From: Scytalidium lignicola
Lineage: Eukaryota > Ascomycota > Leotiomycetes
Assembly (NCBI GenBank): GCA_002812745.2
Contig: NCSJ02000035.1
Location: 1-64,000 of the forward strand
Direction: 5' to 3'
DNA: 64,000 nucleotides
Part shown: positions 23,296-34,906 of the stretch, piece after piece
How the letters are laid out: the number at the start of each line of letters is the position of its first letter
Position numbering within the stretch: position 1 is the first letter of the stretch
The notes under the pieces: generated by a model
Told to the model about the DNA's origin: nothing
The model's input: the letters and a program-made list of their open reading frames with translations, nothing else
Databases searched by the model: none
Made by a program: the position numbers and the translations under genes

Positions 23296-24467
23296 CTACT
23301 TCCGAAAGGCTCTCTGCTTCCATCTCCACCACCCCTTGAAGTCCTGCGTCGTGACATCAATCCCTAAGTCCTTCAGAGCCTGGGTGCTCAAATGGCAATC
23401 ATATGGTCTCTGGGTTTTTGAACTTGGATCATTTCCCTGCGTATTCGGCTCCATTCCATCCAGGGATAGTCCCATGATTTCAGCAAATAGTTCGCAGATC
23501 TCGTATTTGGTGAACTTGTCTTCGGACGAGAACTGAAGGATAGTAGGAAGCGTATGTTTGTCTTCTGTTCCGAGATATTTTGTCGCAATATCTATTAGAG
23601 GAGGTGGGTTAGTTCGATACAGGGCGCAAATAAACTTCATGGCCTTGATCTTACCTTGACAAATCCTCGCAACATCTTCAGTATTCGTAGGATATCTAAT
23701 TGCCCAGTGATCCATCTTTATCTTGCTCTCTCCAGATTTTACCTCATGCGCCTTCCAAACACTGCTCATAAGCGTGTTGACCGCACTCTCCTCTGGCTTG
23801 TCTGCTGGCCCATACAGAACTGGCACCCTCAACGCAGCTCCCCATCCCACCTTTCCTGCTTTCTCATATTCAGCCGACACAGCTTTCTCGCCGCCCAGTT
23901 TCGTTTCTCCATAGAGGTTTGTTGGTTTAGGTTCGGCTGTTACCTCATAAGGTGCGTCGCCTGGTGTGCCAGGGAAGACATAATCGGTTGAGATGTAGAT
24001 GAGAAAGATGGAAGCAGAAGCGCAGAGACGTGCGAGGTTGGCCGAAGCGGTTACATTGAGTGCTTTAGTCCCTTCTGGGTCTCCATCGCATTTATCAGGA
24101 AAGCGATTCGCTGCGCCTACGTGCAGGTGTATGCTATCAGCAATTGACCTCCCCCGTTGAAAGGTTTGAAGCGAGACTTACAATGAACGACTACTTGCGG
24201 TCTGTTCGCCAGTTTGTATGTCAGCGCTGTTCCACCTGTAATTACAATGTTGCTACGAATAGGATAGGTATTCTACATGACGTACTTGACTTCATCTAAG
24301 ACCCTCGCCACCTCAGCTTCATCTCCAAGGTCAAGCTTCAAGATATCAGAAGCACTCGCGCGGCTGAATCCTGTGCCGACTACATTCCAATTTTCCCTCT
24401 TAAAGACCTTAACGACCTGTCTGCCTAGAAACCCTGTCGCTCCTGTTACAAGCACGGTCTTGGCCAT
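23296..24467 (-). CDS. extended SDR, MAT2B/RmlD-like NAD(P)-binding protein
   Basis: Four exons, 24467-24286, 24201-24182 (only 20 nt), 24116-23655 and 23591-23296, give 319 aa. The N-terminus is a Rossmann fold with TGATGFLGR (residues about 8-16). Later come [21 protein letters not shown] and the catalytic-type [10 protein letters not shown]. Together with the RmlD-like C-terminal half, these match the methionine adenosyltransferase 2 beta-subunit / dTDP-4-dehydrorhamnose reductase family. A regulatory role on S-adenosylmethionine synthetase is known for the animal protein. In fungi the substrate is unsettled. The last intron (23654-23592, 63 nt) is in frame and lacks stops, so a naive translation would insert 21 residues. 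Removing it restores [10 protein letters not shown]. Confidence 0.88.
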
Positions 24468-25722
24468 GTTAGGAAGATTGTGATCCTATTAGGGATAAGG
24501 TTGATGTATTTTGGAGAGATACCTCCGCATCGGAAATGACTTTGTTTACAATTTAGATCCGATCAGCATCAATACCGAGATCCATGACAAAGAGGCGTAC
24601 GTCAGAGTTACATGCTGCCAAGGATAGCACATGGTGGCAGATCTGCTCAGGCTTTCTACTCGAATCAATCAATCGTACAGTACAGATCTATGATCTTGAC
24701 AGAAATTTCCATCCAGCCAGTGCCAGCCTTGTTTCAACGATCTAACCCATCCTACCACATAAACCATCGTACTCCTTACTTCAACAGATAATGAGTTTCC
24801 AGAGGGTCGCGTGCTTCTATGCTTCTATCCTCTACCTCCTTTCCTCTTCCTCACGACAGTCCTAAAAAGGTCCGTTCGCAACGAAAAAGATAATTTCTTC
24901 TTTTGAAGAGTTTTTATTTTCCAAAGATTCCCTGAAGGGCCATGGGCCCCGCAGGAGCGGTCATGGTTATAGTTTTCAACTAGCAAAAACGCAATCTCGG
25001 ACGAATCCTCACTGATATGCGTACTGCCCATGCACTAAGATGGAGAAAAAAGAAGGGAATTTGGAAAGGGTGAGTCCAAGCATTTATAGACGTGCGAAAT
25101 CTTGCTAAGCGAGTTTTTTTAGCCCAGTGGCGTCTGACCGGGAAACTAGGCCTCCAACCTATTGGGGTGCAAATGCTGCAAAATCTGTCAAACAGGTCCA
25201 ATGTGTTTGCTCGCCATGCAAACAAACATTAAAACTGGGGGTCAAGGCAACCATCCACAGCTAGCGATGTTATTAAGAGATTGAGGATCTTCAGGGGGTG
25301 TCTTATGTAGTATTATGCGATATTTTATGGAGCGATATTGCGAGAGTATGAGTCAGCTTTTTGAACGTTCCTAGCTTGTGGAACCTACCTACAGTCCTCG
25401 GGTTTAATGTGACAAAAATTAAGATTACGGCTTCAGAGGAATAGAATCGATAGTCAAAGGAACTTGTTTTGGAAGGACAATTGCATCTAGTAATAATCAC
25501 TGGAAGGAGAACAACCGCTGGTGGGTTTGTATCGAGCTATAGATCATCAAGTCATAAATTCTACAGACATAAAATTTCTGCTAGATCTGGAGATAAGACA
25601 GCTTGCTTGATACATGTGGTTCACTGGAAATCTGTTGAAGTGTTTCAACCCGGTCACTAATAACCACATTCTTCCTTTTACAATATCTCAAACACCTATG
25701 ATATGGGACAAGACAGAGGTGG
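24468..25722. other. intergenic, 1.25 kb
   Basis: Lies upstream of the SDR gene and downstream of the AMP-binding gene, both on the minus strand. A TACAGTACAG copy occurs near 24677. No gene is supported. Frames of 60-80 codons look like chance. Confidence 0.5.
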
Positions 25723-27538
25723 CTAAACCAGAGCTAAGGTATGATCCTCCTTAAATCTTCCAACAATATTTAGGGAAGCCTCACCACCTACAACCGCCGG
25801 TCCTCGAGCAAAGATCTGTCTTAATGTTAGTAACATGACTATAAAACAGAATCCAAATAGACACTCACCTCTCCAATCGCTGTAGCATCTGTAGTCTTAT
25901 ACTCCCCCTTATCTTTAAAGTAAACTTCCACACAATTAAGTGGTGCTCCAAAATGCGAATACTTCTCTGGCACATTATTGACTCTGTAATCATAGACATT
26001 TGTCTGCGCTACAGCGCCTGCCACCTTTGCTGCTGTTAAGGCGTACACCACTCTCGCCCCAGTATAAATTCGTAGATCCGAAAGCGCTTCTGCGCTAAGC
26101 GGCTCTGTCTCGACGTCAGCTTGCGCAGAAGTGAAAATCAGTCGGAGTTTCCCTGGTGATGTGCTGAGACGAGGACGACTTGAGTCATAGAGACGGGACA
26201 ATGTGGTTTCAAATGGCATTACGCCACCTTGAACAAGAGTGCGTGTTTGGAAGAAGTGAATAAGCTTGTATAATGGGGAGCTAAGTTTTTGAGCAGTTTC
26301 TGTATGAACCTTTGCAAGGGTGGATGATGATGCTACTATGATCGACGGCGCGATTCCTTGGCAAGCAGAAGCAAGATTAGGAGTTCGACCAGCAACTGAA
26401 TTCAATGCGACGGAGGCGTTTGAAAACAGGGCTGTGAGAGTCATGACTAGAGGATATATAGTTGAGAGCGAGTCGGCTGGTAGGAAAAGATCCGAATTGC
26501 TGATTCGTTGCACAGTAGGGAGAGAGGCTATCTGGCCCGAAATAGCAGCTACAATATTTGTCTGAGTGTATTCGACGAGTTCCCCCACGTCACTCTCTTC
26601 CGACGGCCAGAAAGCGATAATATTCTTTGTTTCACCACTTGTTCCTGCTGGCGGGAGTTCAGAGCTGGCACTGGCACCTTCATCTTGGACGAGATCCTGC
26701 CAAGTTGAGACATTCACTGCTCCACCAGTACCAGAAGGAACTTCATTCCAGTCCATGTGCTTGCTACCTTCATCAACCACCCAGACAATTGCTTTCAATC
26801 CCTTGTAGCTATTCGTTACAGCATCAAAGGGGAATGATCCAACCGCTGCGACCACTGTGTCTGCTTGTGACTTTGCGAGGAAAGTTGCGATGGCTTCCGT
26901 TGACTTGTCATATGGAAGGAGGATAACTGTCAGGTCATAGAATGCACTCGCAAAGAGTGTCGCTAGGAACTCTATTGAATTTGGAAGATATATAGCAACT
27001 CGACTTCCTCCATTCTGCTTAATATGTTGCCCAATGACATTAATTTGTCTAGTGATATCCGCTATACAGGTTCTTAGTCTATGTCCGACAGATGAGATGT
27101 AAATGGTAACTAACCTAGGTTATGCTCGATGATCTGATCACTGCCTAAAACAGTAAATATACTTCCTCTCTCGTTTTTCGTATTGCCCTCATGGTAGGTG
27201 GGACCTGCGACAACTTTTCTCCATATATCTCTCAAATCTCCATCACGTCCCCTTGACCATTTGCTTGTTCCGGGATCCTTGACGTTTAGGCCGGTGTTGA
27301 GGGGCATGCCATGAGGAACGGAAGGGGATCTGAAGACCGCAGACTCTCCCTCTTGTCTTACAGATGAGGCTTGTGCTTGTCGCGCAAGGAGCATAGGATG
27401 TGAGTCTGGATCACGGCTTGTGAAAATCTGGTAGAAGATGAAGCCGACCAAGGTGCTTGCAAGACATGTGGTGAAGAGGTCCCAGTCCGCAAACAACCCC
27501 GTAACGGTCTCGTCTAGCTTCAACAATAAATTATCCAT
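25723..27538 (-). CDS. AMP-binding-domain protein, truncated acyl-CoA synthetase-like pseudoenzyme
   Basis: Three exons, 27538-27115, 27061-25869 and 25815-25723, with introns of 53 and 53 nt, give 569 aa. A hydrophobic segment near residues 20-40 (LFTTCLASTLVGFIFYQIF) is a likely membrane anchor. The rest resembles the N-terminal part of long-chain acyl-CoA synthetases: SRVAIYLPNSIEFLATLFAS, LFLPADSLSTIYPLVMTLTAL, and near the end GEIFARGPAVVGGE. The hallmark Ser/Thr/Gly-rich ATP loop (YTSGTTG) is not present where expected, the YGLTE box reads YALTA, and the protein stops before the C-terminal lid with its catalytic lysine. I infer a non-catalytic, membrane-bound relative. Phases at both introns are consistent, so truncation by an assembly error is unlikely. 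Confidence 0.8.
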
Positions 27539-30501
27539 GGTAACTGATAAATTCAAGAAGGAGAATCAAGGCTCATAGAAATGTGAGTTCAGAGACCAAC
27601 TCGCCAACCGGACATTTGAAAATGGAAAGTCACAGAAACGCGTTGGGAAGTAGCGTGTCGTCAGAGGACTGACGGGGATCACAGCCGAAACCTTATCCAA
27701 GCAAACCTTATCCAGACCCCCGCAGGTACCCGAATTTGCGCCGAAGGTTAACCCCGCACCCCACCTCTCGCAGCAGACAAAGTAATATGCCCTTGCCTGA
27801 TATAATTTAGAAGATATAAACAAACCTTTCATCATGAATATAAACTTCGTAGGTGAAATTTAAAGTTACATCTCATCATGGACGGAAATGCCAGCATGAT
27901 GTAAACTTCAAAGATTTCGAATTTCCAAGTCCCAACTGCCCTTTTCCCGTTCTGACAGACCGTAAAAACATTCAAGATAGCGTTATACTTCAAGAAACTA
28001 GTCCCAAGCTCGCTACACAGATAGATCTTGCAGCTATTCAGCAGCGAAGGAAGATCAAAGATCTTTGCTCTAGCATTAGACAACACCATCGTAGCACTGC
28101 CGTTGCTACGATTTATTTCATAATTGAGTTCTGCCTCTGGCTATGCCTAAATATAAGTTCTATAATATAATAATAAGTATGAAAAATCCCTTAATGATAG
28201 TAACATACAATCGGAGGTGAAGCCCGTCTCCTAACAGAAGCGGGGGCAACTCCAATCCCTACCTACTGAATATCTAACGGTTTAAATATAAAATTCCTCA
28301 GCTGTTGATCTAAGTAGTATCGTATGTCCTGTACAACTTTCATCAGCATAGAAATACCCATAATCAGACGTGATTACCCAGGGAGTGCAAGCAGTGGCTG
28401 TTGAATATTACAATTTGAAGTTTATTTTACATGAAGACTTGTATTTTTGCTGATAGGAGTTCTACTAAGATGGCATCACTAATATTTAGAAGCGCATCCT
28501 TGGTGAACTGTTCACGAAAAACTTTATTTGATGCTGCGCTTTCTGGCTTAAACTCCTAGTCTAGTTCTTACTACTATACTACTTCCTTGACAATCATAAT
28601 CTTTCAGACACCTTTACTATAGGGGTCAAAGACACATATTAGTTCGGAATGTCTCAATTCTAGGGATGATGGTTATGGTTCTCCTGGAGCTTGATTTTAG
28701 AGGGGCTAATCTTCCTTGAGAGAGTCAGACTGTTAATTAGCTAGTATTAGCTTGAGTCTATACGAGAGGGATCTCATGGAGTGAAAGAGGAGATCTTCCT
28801 AGGTTCCTAAAAGGAAACGGTGAGCTAGTGGTAAAAGCCCGAGCCTTCATTTTCTAATATCCGCTTCCATTTTCAAGGAAAAGCAATCACAAAAGCAAAA
28901 GAAGAGTATAGAGGTCTTCTTTAAAAAAATTCCAAGAAAATAAAAGGCAAAAGTCTGGAGGCCTCTTACGGCACGGAGGAACTCCCAGAGAAAATCGGGC
29001 GAACCTGAATTTTTAACTCAAGATGATGTATGTACGATGGTTGTAATGGAGAGCTCCTCATTATACCAGTCCCACCCGCTACCCGTCTTGAGTAATTAGT
29101 ATCTGCATATCTTGGACTATATAGTTCACATCGAAAAGGGGAGACGCGCCATATACCATGAGGGGGACAGGGCAAAATACATACCAGTTCCTCCGCAGAG
29201 TCGCTTATGTTGTTAGGCATTGTTAAGTCAAGATTAAATACTCCTTGTTTTCTCATTGATTTCCCCATGATTTTGTGGATTTGATCTCTCCTTTATTCCA
29301 CATAGCTCTCTGCAAATAAATAATTGTTAGCGTTACACTGATTCAGTTTAGTTAACAGACGCTTGCCACGAGCATATTCCGACTTAACGGATGGGAGGAT
29401 AAGTAATCTACCATTATAGGCCTATATTGTAACTGAGCATTACCTTGTGCTATTCCTCCAGTTGTGCTACTTAAATCAGTATACCATTCTGTGCTTTTCT
29501 CTTTCCAATAAATCACAGGATTGTAACAACAAGTAGGAATTTATTTAGGAACAACTTGTCTACTTGTCTCTCGTTACCTTGTGTGGAGCAGCATTCAAGA
29601 GCGAGATTGACGGACGCATGCAGTTGAAAAATACGTGTTTCAAAAGCATTATAAGAAACCGATTAATGACTGAAACCGAAACAAAATGTGATGATCACGG
29701 GATATTTTGATTATGGGAAATAGATGATAGTAAAAGTCGCATTTGCTGAAAGCTTGAGAAATATTTGAATGATCTCTCTTGTTATACAGGCGCCACGGCC
29801 CTGTGCTCTCTGATGGAAAAAGGAATTGAGTTGAGTGAAGTGCACATGCCAGAGAAAATAGGGGTTTAAGAGGATAGGTAATTCTTATGTCAATACATCA
29901 ATTCTTGCGGTGAAATAGAGTCAACATTTATAAAATTCAAGTCATGAAATAAAATAATTTCAGCCTTTGAGCTTCATATGCTCCACGTTACCTGTCTCTA
30001 CTAGGTCAAAATTGTTAAGAGTNAAAAAAAATTAGAATAGCAGCATTGGAATCCTAGTTACGTTGAAACCAAGCTGATCCTGCGAAGTTGGTCGTCCTCC
30101 ACTAGAAGAAGGCCGCTTCATTTGCTGAAGTTGTAATTAGATATTGGCTGCTGCAAGGACCACTGTACTGTAGGCGCTAAGGCAGATTGACAGGGATGTG
30201 GAAATGCTCGGAAGTTTAAGCTAGCGCGCATAGCTTCAGCATCAAAACAGTTGGTGATTCCCTAAGTCGCGCCTCTATATCGACAACCCCTCAATATGCT
30301 AACGTAATAGGCTTGTTTCTCGTTTGTGCTTTACTAACGTCCAGGTATTATAGGCCGCGGAGCTTCTACGAAGCACGACTTTTGCAAGAGGTGAGATTGC
30401 AAGATGTTCTTTTGTTTATGCCCCCCTCAAGGTGTCACAAGCTTGGGACTGACGGTATTAGTTGCCAGTTTTACTTTCAAGGCCCCGTGCTTCAATCCGC
30501 A
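27539..30501. other. AT-rich 3-kb gene desert between divergent genes
   Basis: No frame here shows protein family features. Base composition looks clearly more A/T-rich than neighbouring genic DNA, and TA-rich words are frequent from about 28100 to 30050, with an ambiguous base at 30023. It separates the minus-strand AMP-binding gene from the plus-strand POM34 gene and therefore contains both promoters. Decayed repeat DNA is possible, but I could not identify any element, terminal repeat or transposase fragment. Confidence 0.5.
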
Positions 30502-31337
30502 ATGTCTACTCCTCTTCGTCCGTCTACTCCTGTTTCTCAGGCATCGCTGCCTTCGACTCCCCAAGCCGGTAACTGGAGGCATCCTCAGTTTGATGAGATT
30601 ACCAAAAGACAGAATGCAACAAACTTCTCAGAAAGAAATGTGAGGCAGATTATATATAATATTGGTGGATTAGCGGTGTTATGGTTTCTAGGAAGGTTTT
30701 TGTGGGATAAGTGCGTATGCCGTTGGACATTTTAGGTGTCATAACTGACCTAGCATCAAGTTTCCCAACCCTCTTTCTTCCAAATGGATCACTCCAACCG
30801 TACGCGACATACAGCTACCGTACACTACAGATTATCTTTACGTTCAACATTGGTGTTGCTCTACTTCCACTTATCCGACCTAAAGATGACCTCTCCGATA
30901 TCCCTCTTACCCCTGGTCAACGCAAACTCCTGGGTCTTCCTCCCAGCTCCGCACCACCAACTCCTGGCTCTAGCTACATCACACCACCTAGATACCCAAG
31001 AACGTCGACCCCATTGAGTGGGTCTGTAGGCAGCAAGGGAAGCTATTCGAATTCGCCATTATCACGGAAGGGCAGTCCGGGCGCAGGAAATGGGTCACAG
31101 TTTTCTCCAGCCTCAAGCCCATTGTTTCAGAAGACAATGGGAGCAGGATTTAATAGTAATAGGATACCTTCTTACGGTTCTTCGAGTCCTCTTGGATGGG
31201 GATCTGGAAGGATAGGGATGCCTGAGACGCCTGGCTCACCTAGTCCGTCAGCTACAAAAGGAGCGAGTGTGGGTTTGAATAATAGATGGCTTTATGAGAA
31301 GATGAGAAGGAATCCAGAAACTTCATTCTACTCTTAG
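30502..31337 (+). CDS. POM34: nuclear pore membrane protein Pom34-like
   Basis: Integral membrane nucleoporin of the pore membrane ring. Two exons, 30502-30710 and 30761-31337, give 261 aa. The N-terminus is Ser/Pro-rich. Two membrane segments are visible: IYNIGGLAVLWFLGRFLW (about residues 50-67) and TLQIIFTFNIGVALLPLI (about 90-107). The family signature RPKDDLSDIPLTPGQRKLLG follows immediately, then a Ser/Gly/Pro-rich tail. The 50-nt intron uses the donor GTGCGT. I place the acceptor at the AAG ending 30760, because the earlier TAG at 30751-30753 would shift the frame. This acceptor choice is the weakest point of the model. Confidence 0.85.
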
Positions 31338-31662
31338 AAGATGGAGGCCTTGTATAAATGAACAAATACCCAAAATGCGGTGTTGCTAATCTGGAGTTTT
31401 TTGTGATCTCATTTCTGGGAGTTTATCAGGAATTGTAATTGTATATATGAGTAATGAAAATAGGTTGATATTTAGATTTTTCTATACGATGTAGTTGCGT
31501 TTTCTTGTGCAAACAGTGCTTTAAAAAAACACACGTGGAACAAGCCGTCGCAATAGTAGACGAGCGTCATACAGGTCTGCGGTGTCAAACAGAGCAAACT
31601 TTCAAGCAAGTAACCTCCAGAACTACCCTCAGAACCTATGTACATGCAATGCGCGTATCATA
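31338..31662. promoter_or_regulatory. short intergenic, HID1 promoter
   Basis: 325 bases between tandem plus-strand genes. They contain the POM34 3' UTR and the HID1 promoter. No specific motif recognised. Confidence 0.5.
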
Positions 31663-34600
31663 ATGGGAGCTTCCGACTCGAAATTGGTGTTCAAGAAGGG
31701 GATATTCAGATTATCGGAAGATACAGTTATTCCAGCTGATGATCCATACTGGGCATCTGTAAGTGCCTCCTAAACAGCGAATGGCCACACCTGATTGACC
31801 ATCCATAACACAGTTCTGGGAACTCCCAGAGTCTACTGAGGATGTCTTCAGTTTATTCTCACCGGCAGATATACGGCGGACCCGCGATACAGCGTTAGAA
31901 AACCTGGAGACCCTCATACTAGCAGTTACAAGCAGGCTCTTCATTTTAAGACACCACCCATCATTTCCAGATATCGAGCTAGCTCCGGAAAGAGATGCAT
32001 TGAACTGCATAAGAGTCCTTACACGAGTTATACCATATATTTACGAGTCCGAAAAACTGCAAGAATGGGAGGAGAAGTTCTTCTGGGGTACGAGGCGGAA
32101 ACGGACACGGTAGGTCTAACTCCTACCAAGGACGGATCCAAGAAACTTACAGTTACATAGGAAAGCGTCTTTGGCTGCCGAAGTAATTTTCGATGAATCG
32201 CAAGAAGAAGAATTAGCCGCCCAAAAAAAGCGTGTGGAAGCTTTCGAAGACGTCAAGCCGTTAGCAGAAGAGTTAATCGACACTCTAATTGATATGCTCT
32301 TCTTTGCCGATTTCACTGTACCCCGGCCACAGAATGGCAAAAGCAAAGTTACATATGCGATATGGCAAAGCGGAGTCGGTTGTAATACACCGATTGCAAC
32401 GAGCAAGGAGTTCGAGAGCAATCGCTGTGAGGTCCTGAGATTACTTTTGACGTTGACGAGTAAGAGTATGTATATGCCGGCGAACCTACTACCAGTCCAG
32501 GGAGTCAGGGCGATCACATATATTGCTTCGTGTCCGGATAAGCAGGTTGTTCTTTCCGTTTTGTGCTCGTTGTTGAATACAGTAAGATTCATTCCCACGT
32601 AAGGGTCGTTATGGTCACTAATATTGCCTGAAGGCTTTGAAATACAATCCAGCCAGTTGGAGGGTTCCGTACAACCCACTGGTATACAAAGAACCCAAAG
32701 AGGCTCTTGTGGTTTACTCTTTACAAGTAATGATATAACATGTCAGATTGCAGGTAAACACAATCAACTGACTGCTCTAGTTTCTGCTGGTCGTTCTACT
32801 ATACCCCATACCAGAGGGAGACCCTGCTCAGACTAAGAAAAGTAGGTTATGCATTGAATTAAGTTTGAATTACATATTAGATAACCTAAAGAGGACTGAC
32901 CGTTATTCAAAGATTACCTCCGTCATTTTCTTGGCCGTTTACATCGACCACAAGATTTCCAATTCATTGTTGATGGCATTCTCAGAGTTCTAAATCAACC
33001 ATTGAATGCGACCAGCTCATATATTCCCGGAAGCCAGGCTTCCACAAAATGTGTCCCAGAGATGATTATGCTCTTTTGGGAAATCACCCAATGCAACAAG
33101 CGTTTTCGATCATTTATCATTGACACAGACCGATGTCACGATTTCATCGTCCTGGTAATCTTCTACTCTCTCGAATATAAACTAGATGCATCCAAGCAAG
33201 GCATTGTACGGATGTGCATTTTCTTATTGCAGACGTTGAGCGTAGAGCCAAACTTTGGGAAGAGTCTGAATAAAATATTTGAGGCGCAAGATACTTTACC
33301 AACTAGCATCAGGATCGCAAACTTCAATGGAACATACGCTGATTTTCTCATTCACGTTAGTTTGTTTTTGCGAAAAGTTTCCTTTCAAACCAAGCGCTGA
33401 CATTTGCTAGTCTATATACACCATAATAACGACTAGCCAAGGAAAATTGACAGCTGTGTACCCTGCACTGCTAGCAGTAATAAATAATATTGCAGCATAC
33501 CTTGAAAACCTCAATGCATCAGCATCTTCAAGGTTGATGCAGCTTTTTGCTTCAATGTCATCTCCGGGCTTCTTACTGTCGAGTGATACCAATCATACTT
33601 TACTACAAGCTCTTCTAGAGAGTATGAATGCAATTTTAGAGCACCAATACGCTAGTAAGTGGTGCAGAAAGAGGTGATAAGCACAACATGTTAACTATTG
33701 ACTAGAAAATCCAAACCTTGTGTATGCTGTTCTCAAAAACGCAAAGAGATTTGAAGGTATTTCGAAATTTGGAATCCTGCACTGGCGAGGAGCTAACTCA
33801 GAATAGCTTTACGATCTTTTACTTTGGAGAGTGGCCAGGAAGAGATTGAACGACTAAATAGACGTCGAAAAGAGAGGTCTAGTGGTGGAGATCTATCTGA
33901 AAGCCAGCGAAACTCAGTCGATAGTGTCATGAGTCCAACAACTAGTCATCAAAGGGCACCATCGCTTTCAGATGTACCGGAAGATGGCACCTTTGCTATC
34001 GGGGATGACGAGGATTCGGATGACGATCATCAAGTGACTCCCACATCGACTCCTTCCGCAGCGCCTTCGGTTTCATCAAGTGTAGATAACTCCGTACCAA
34101 TTCAATTACGCGGTATGTCCGAGAAAGCGCGCGGAAAGATGCCTGGTAAGTTCAGACTCTACATCTGCCGCGCTGCAAAGTCCTGTCTCACTAACAATAA
34201 ACCAGCCGGCATGCCAACCTTTTCACGCCAAAATAGTACAACGAGTTTAAGCAGCTACACTGGCGTCACATTCTCCAGCACAGGAGCCTTTGAGCCAACT
34301 GCTGGATGGATAGAATCATGGCTTCCTGATTTGCCCTTGCACACAATTCTCTCCCTAATCCAACAACTAGGTCCTCTCATCGCCCTCCCACCGCCTCCAT
34401 CACGATCTCAAACAAACTCCACAACCCCAACCACGCCACCTACCTCAACTCCTTCAGCATCAATTCTCCGAACCATCTCTACCACCCCACTAACAGGAAT
34501 CGAACCCTCTCCAATCCGAATCCACACCTTTGAGTGGTCACCCCTTTCTCTAGGCTGGTATGAATCTCTTTTATGGTCATTCATTTTCAGTGCGGAGATG

Positions 34601-34906
34601 CAGGTTTCAAAGGGGACAGTTGGCGTCTGGAATAGCACGGCAATCAAGTTATTCAGAGTACAAGAGATTGCTGCCAGTGGTCCTACACTGAGCAGTCCAA
34701 GGGGAGCCGTTGATGCCGTGGGTAGTAATATCGTTAGCCGGATTGGAAGTATCAATTTAAGGGGTGTGGCTAGTACGGGGACGGGTAACAACAGTAGACA
34801 GGATGGACACGCGCACACGGGCACAGGCACAGGAGGTGGCAGTGGAAGCGGTGGTGCTGGCAGTCGCACAAGGGAGCCATCGGGAACCAGAAGTGCGATT
34901 GTCTGA
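31663..34906 (+). CDS. HID1: HID1-family protein (high-temperature-induced dauer formation)
   Basis: Peripheral Golgi/endosome protein conserved from fungi to animals. Ten exons: 31663-31758, 31814-32109, 32161-32581, 32634-32726, 32781-32841, 32913-33355, 33411-33654, 33706-33756, 33807-34145 and 34206-34906. All phases close to give 914 aa. The N-terminus MGASDSKLVFKKG is a likely N-myristoylation signal, as in human HID1. Conserved blocks include DPYWASFWELPESTEDVFSL, YNPLVYKEPKEALVVYSLQ, FLLVVLLYPIPEGDPAQTKK and FLGRLHRPQDFQFIVDG. The middle (residues about 580-700) is a disordered Ser/Asp-rich insert, and the C-terminus is Gly/Thr-rich. One intron (34146-34205, 60 nt) is stop-free and in frame. 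The third and fourth exon junctions rely on short introns of 52 and 54 nt. Confidence 0.92.

Noticed and set aside
20182..27538. Secondary-metabolite gene cluster (SDR plus AMP-binding protein plus adaptor)
   Set aside because: The AMP-binding protein lacks catalytic motifs and carrier domains, and there is no synthase, transporter or pathway regulator nearby. The genes look like unrelated single-copy functions.
28800..28850. Possible tRNA-like words (GTGAGCTAGTGGTAAAAGCCCGA)
   Set aside because: No acceptor-stem pairing or T-loop follows. I could not fold a cloverleaf.
34408..34869. 153-codon frame antisense to the HID1 C-terminus
   Set aside because: Low-complexity Pro/Val/Leu shadow of the Gly/Thr-rich HID1 tail.
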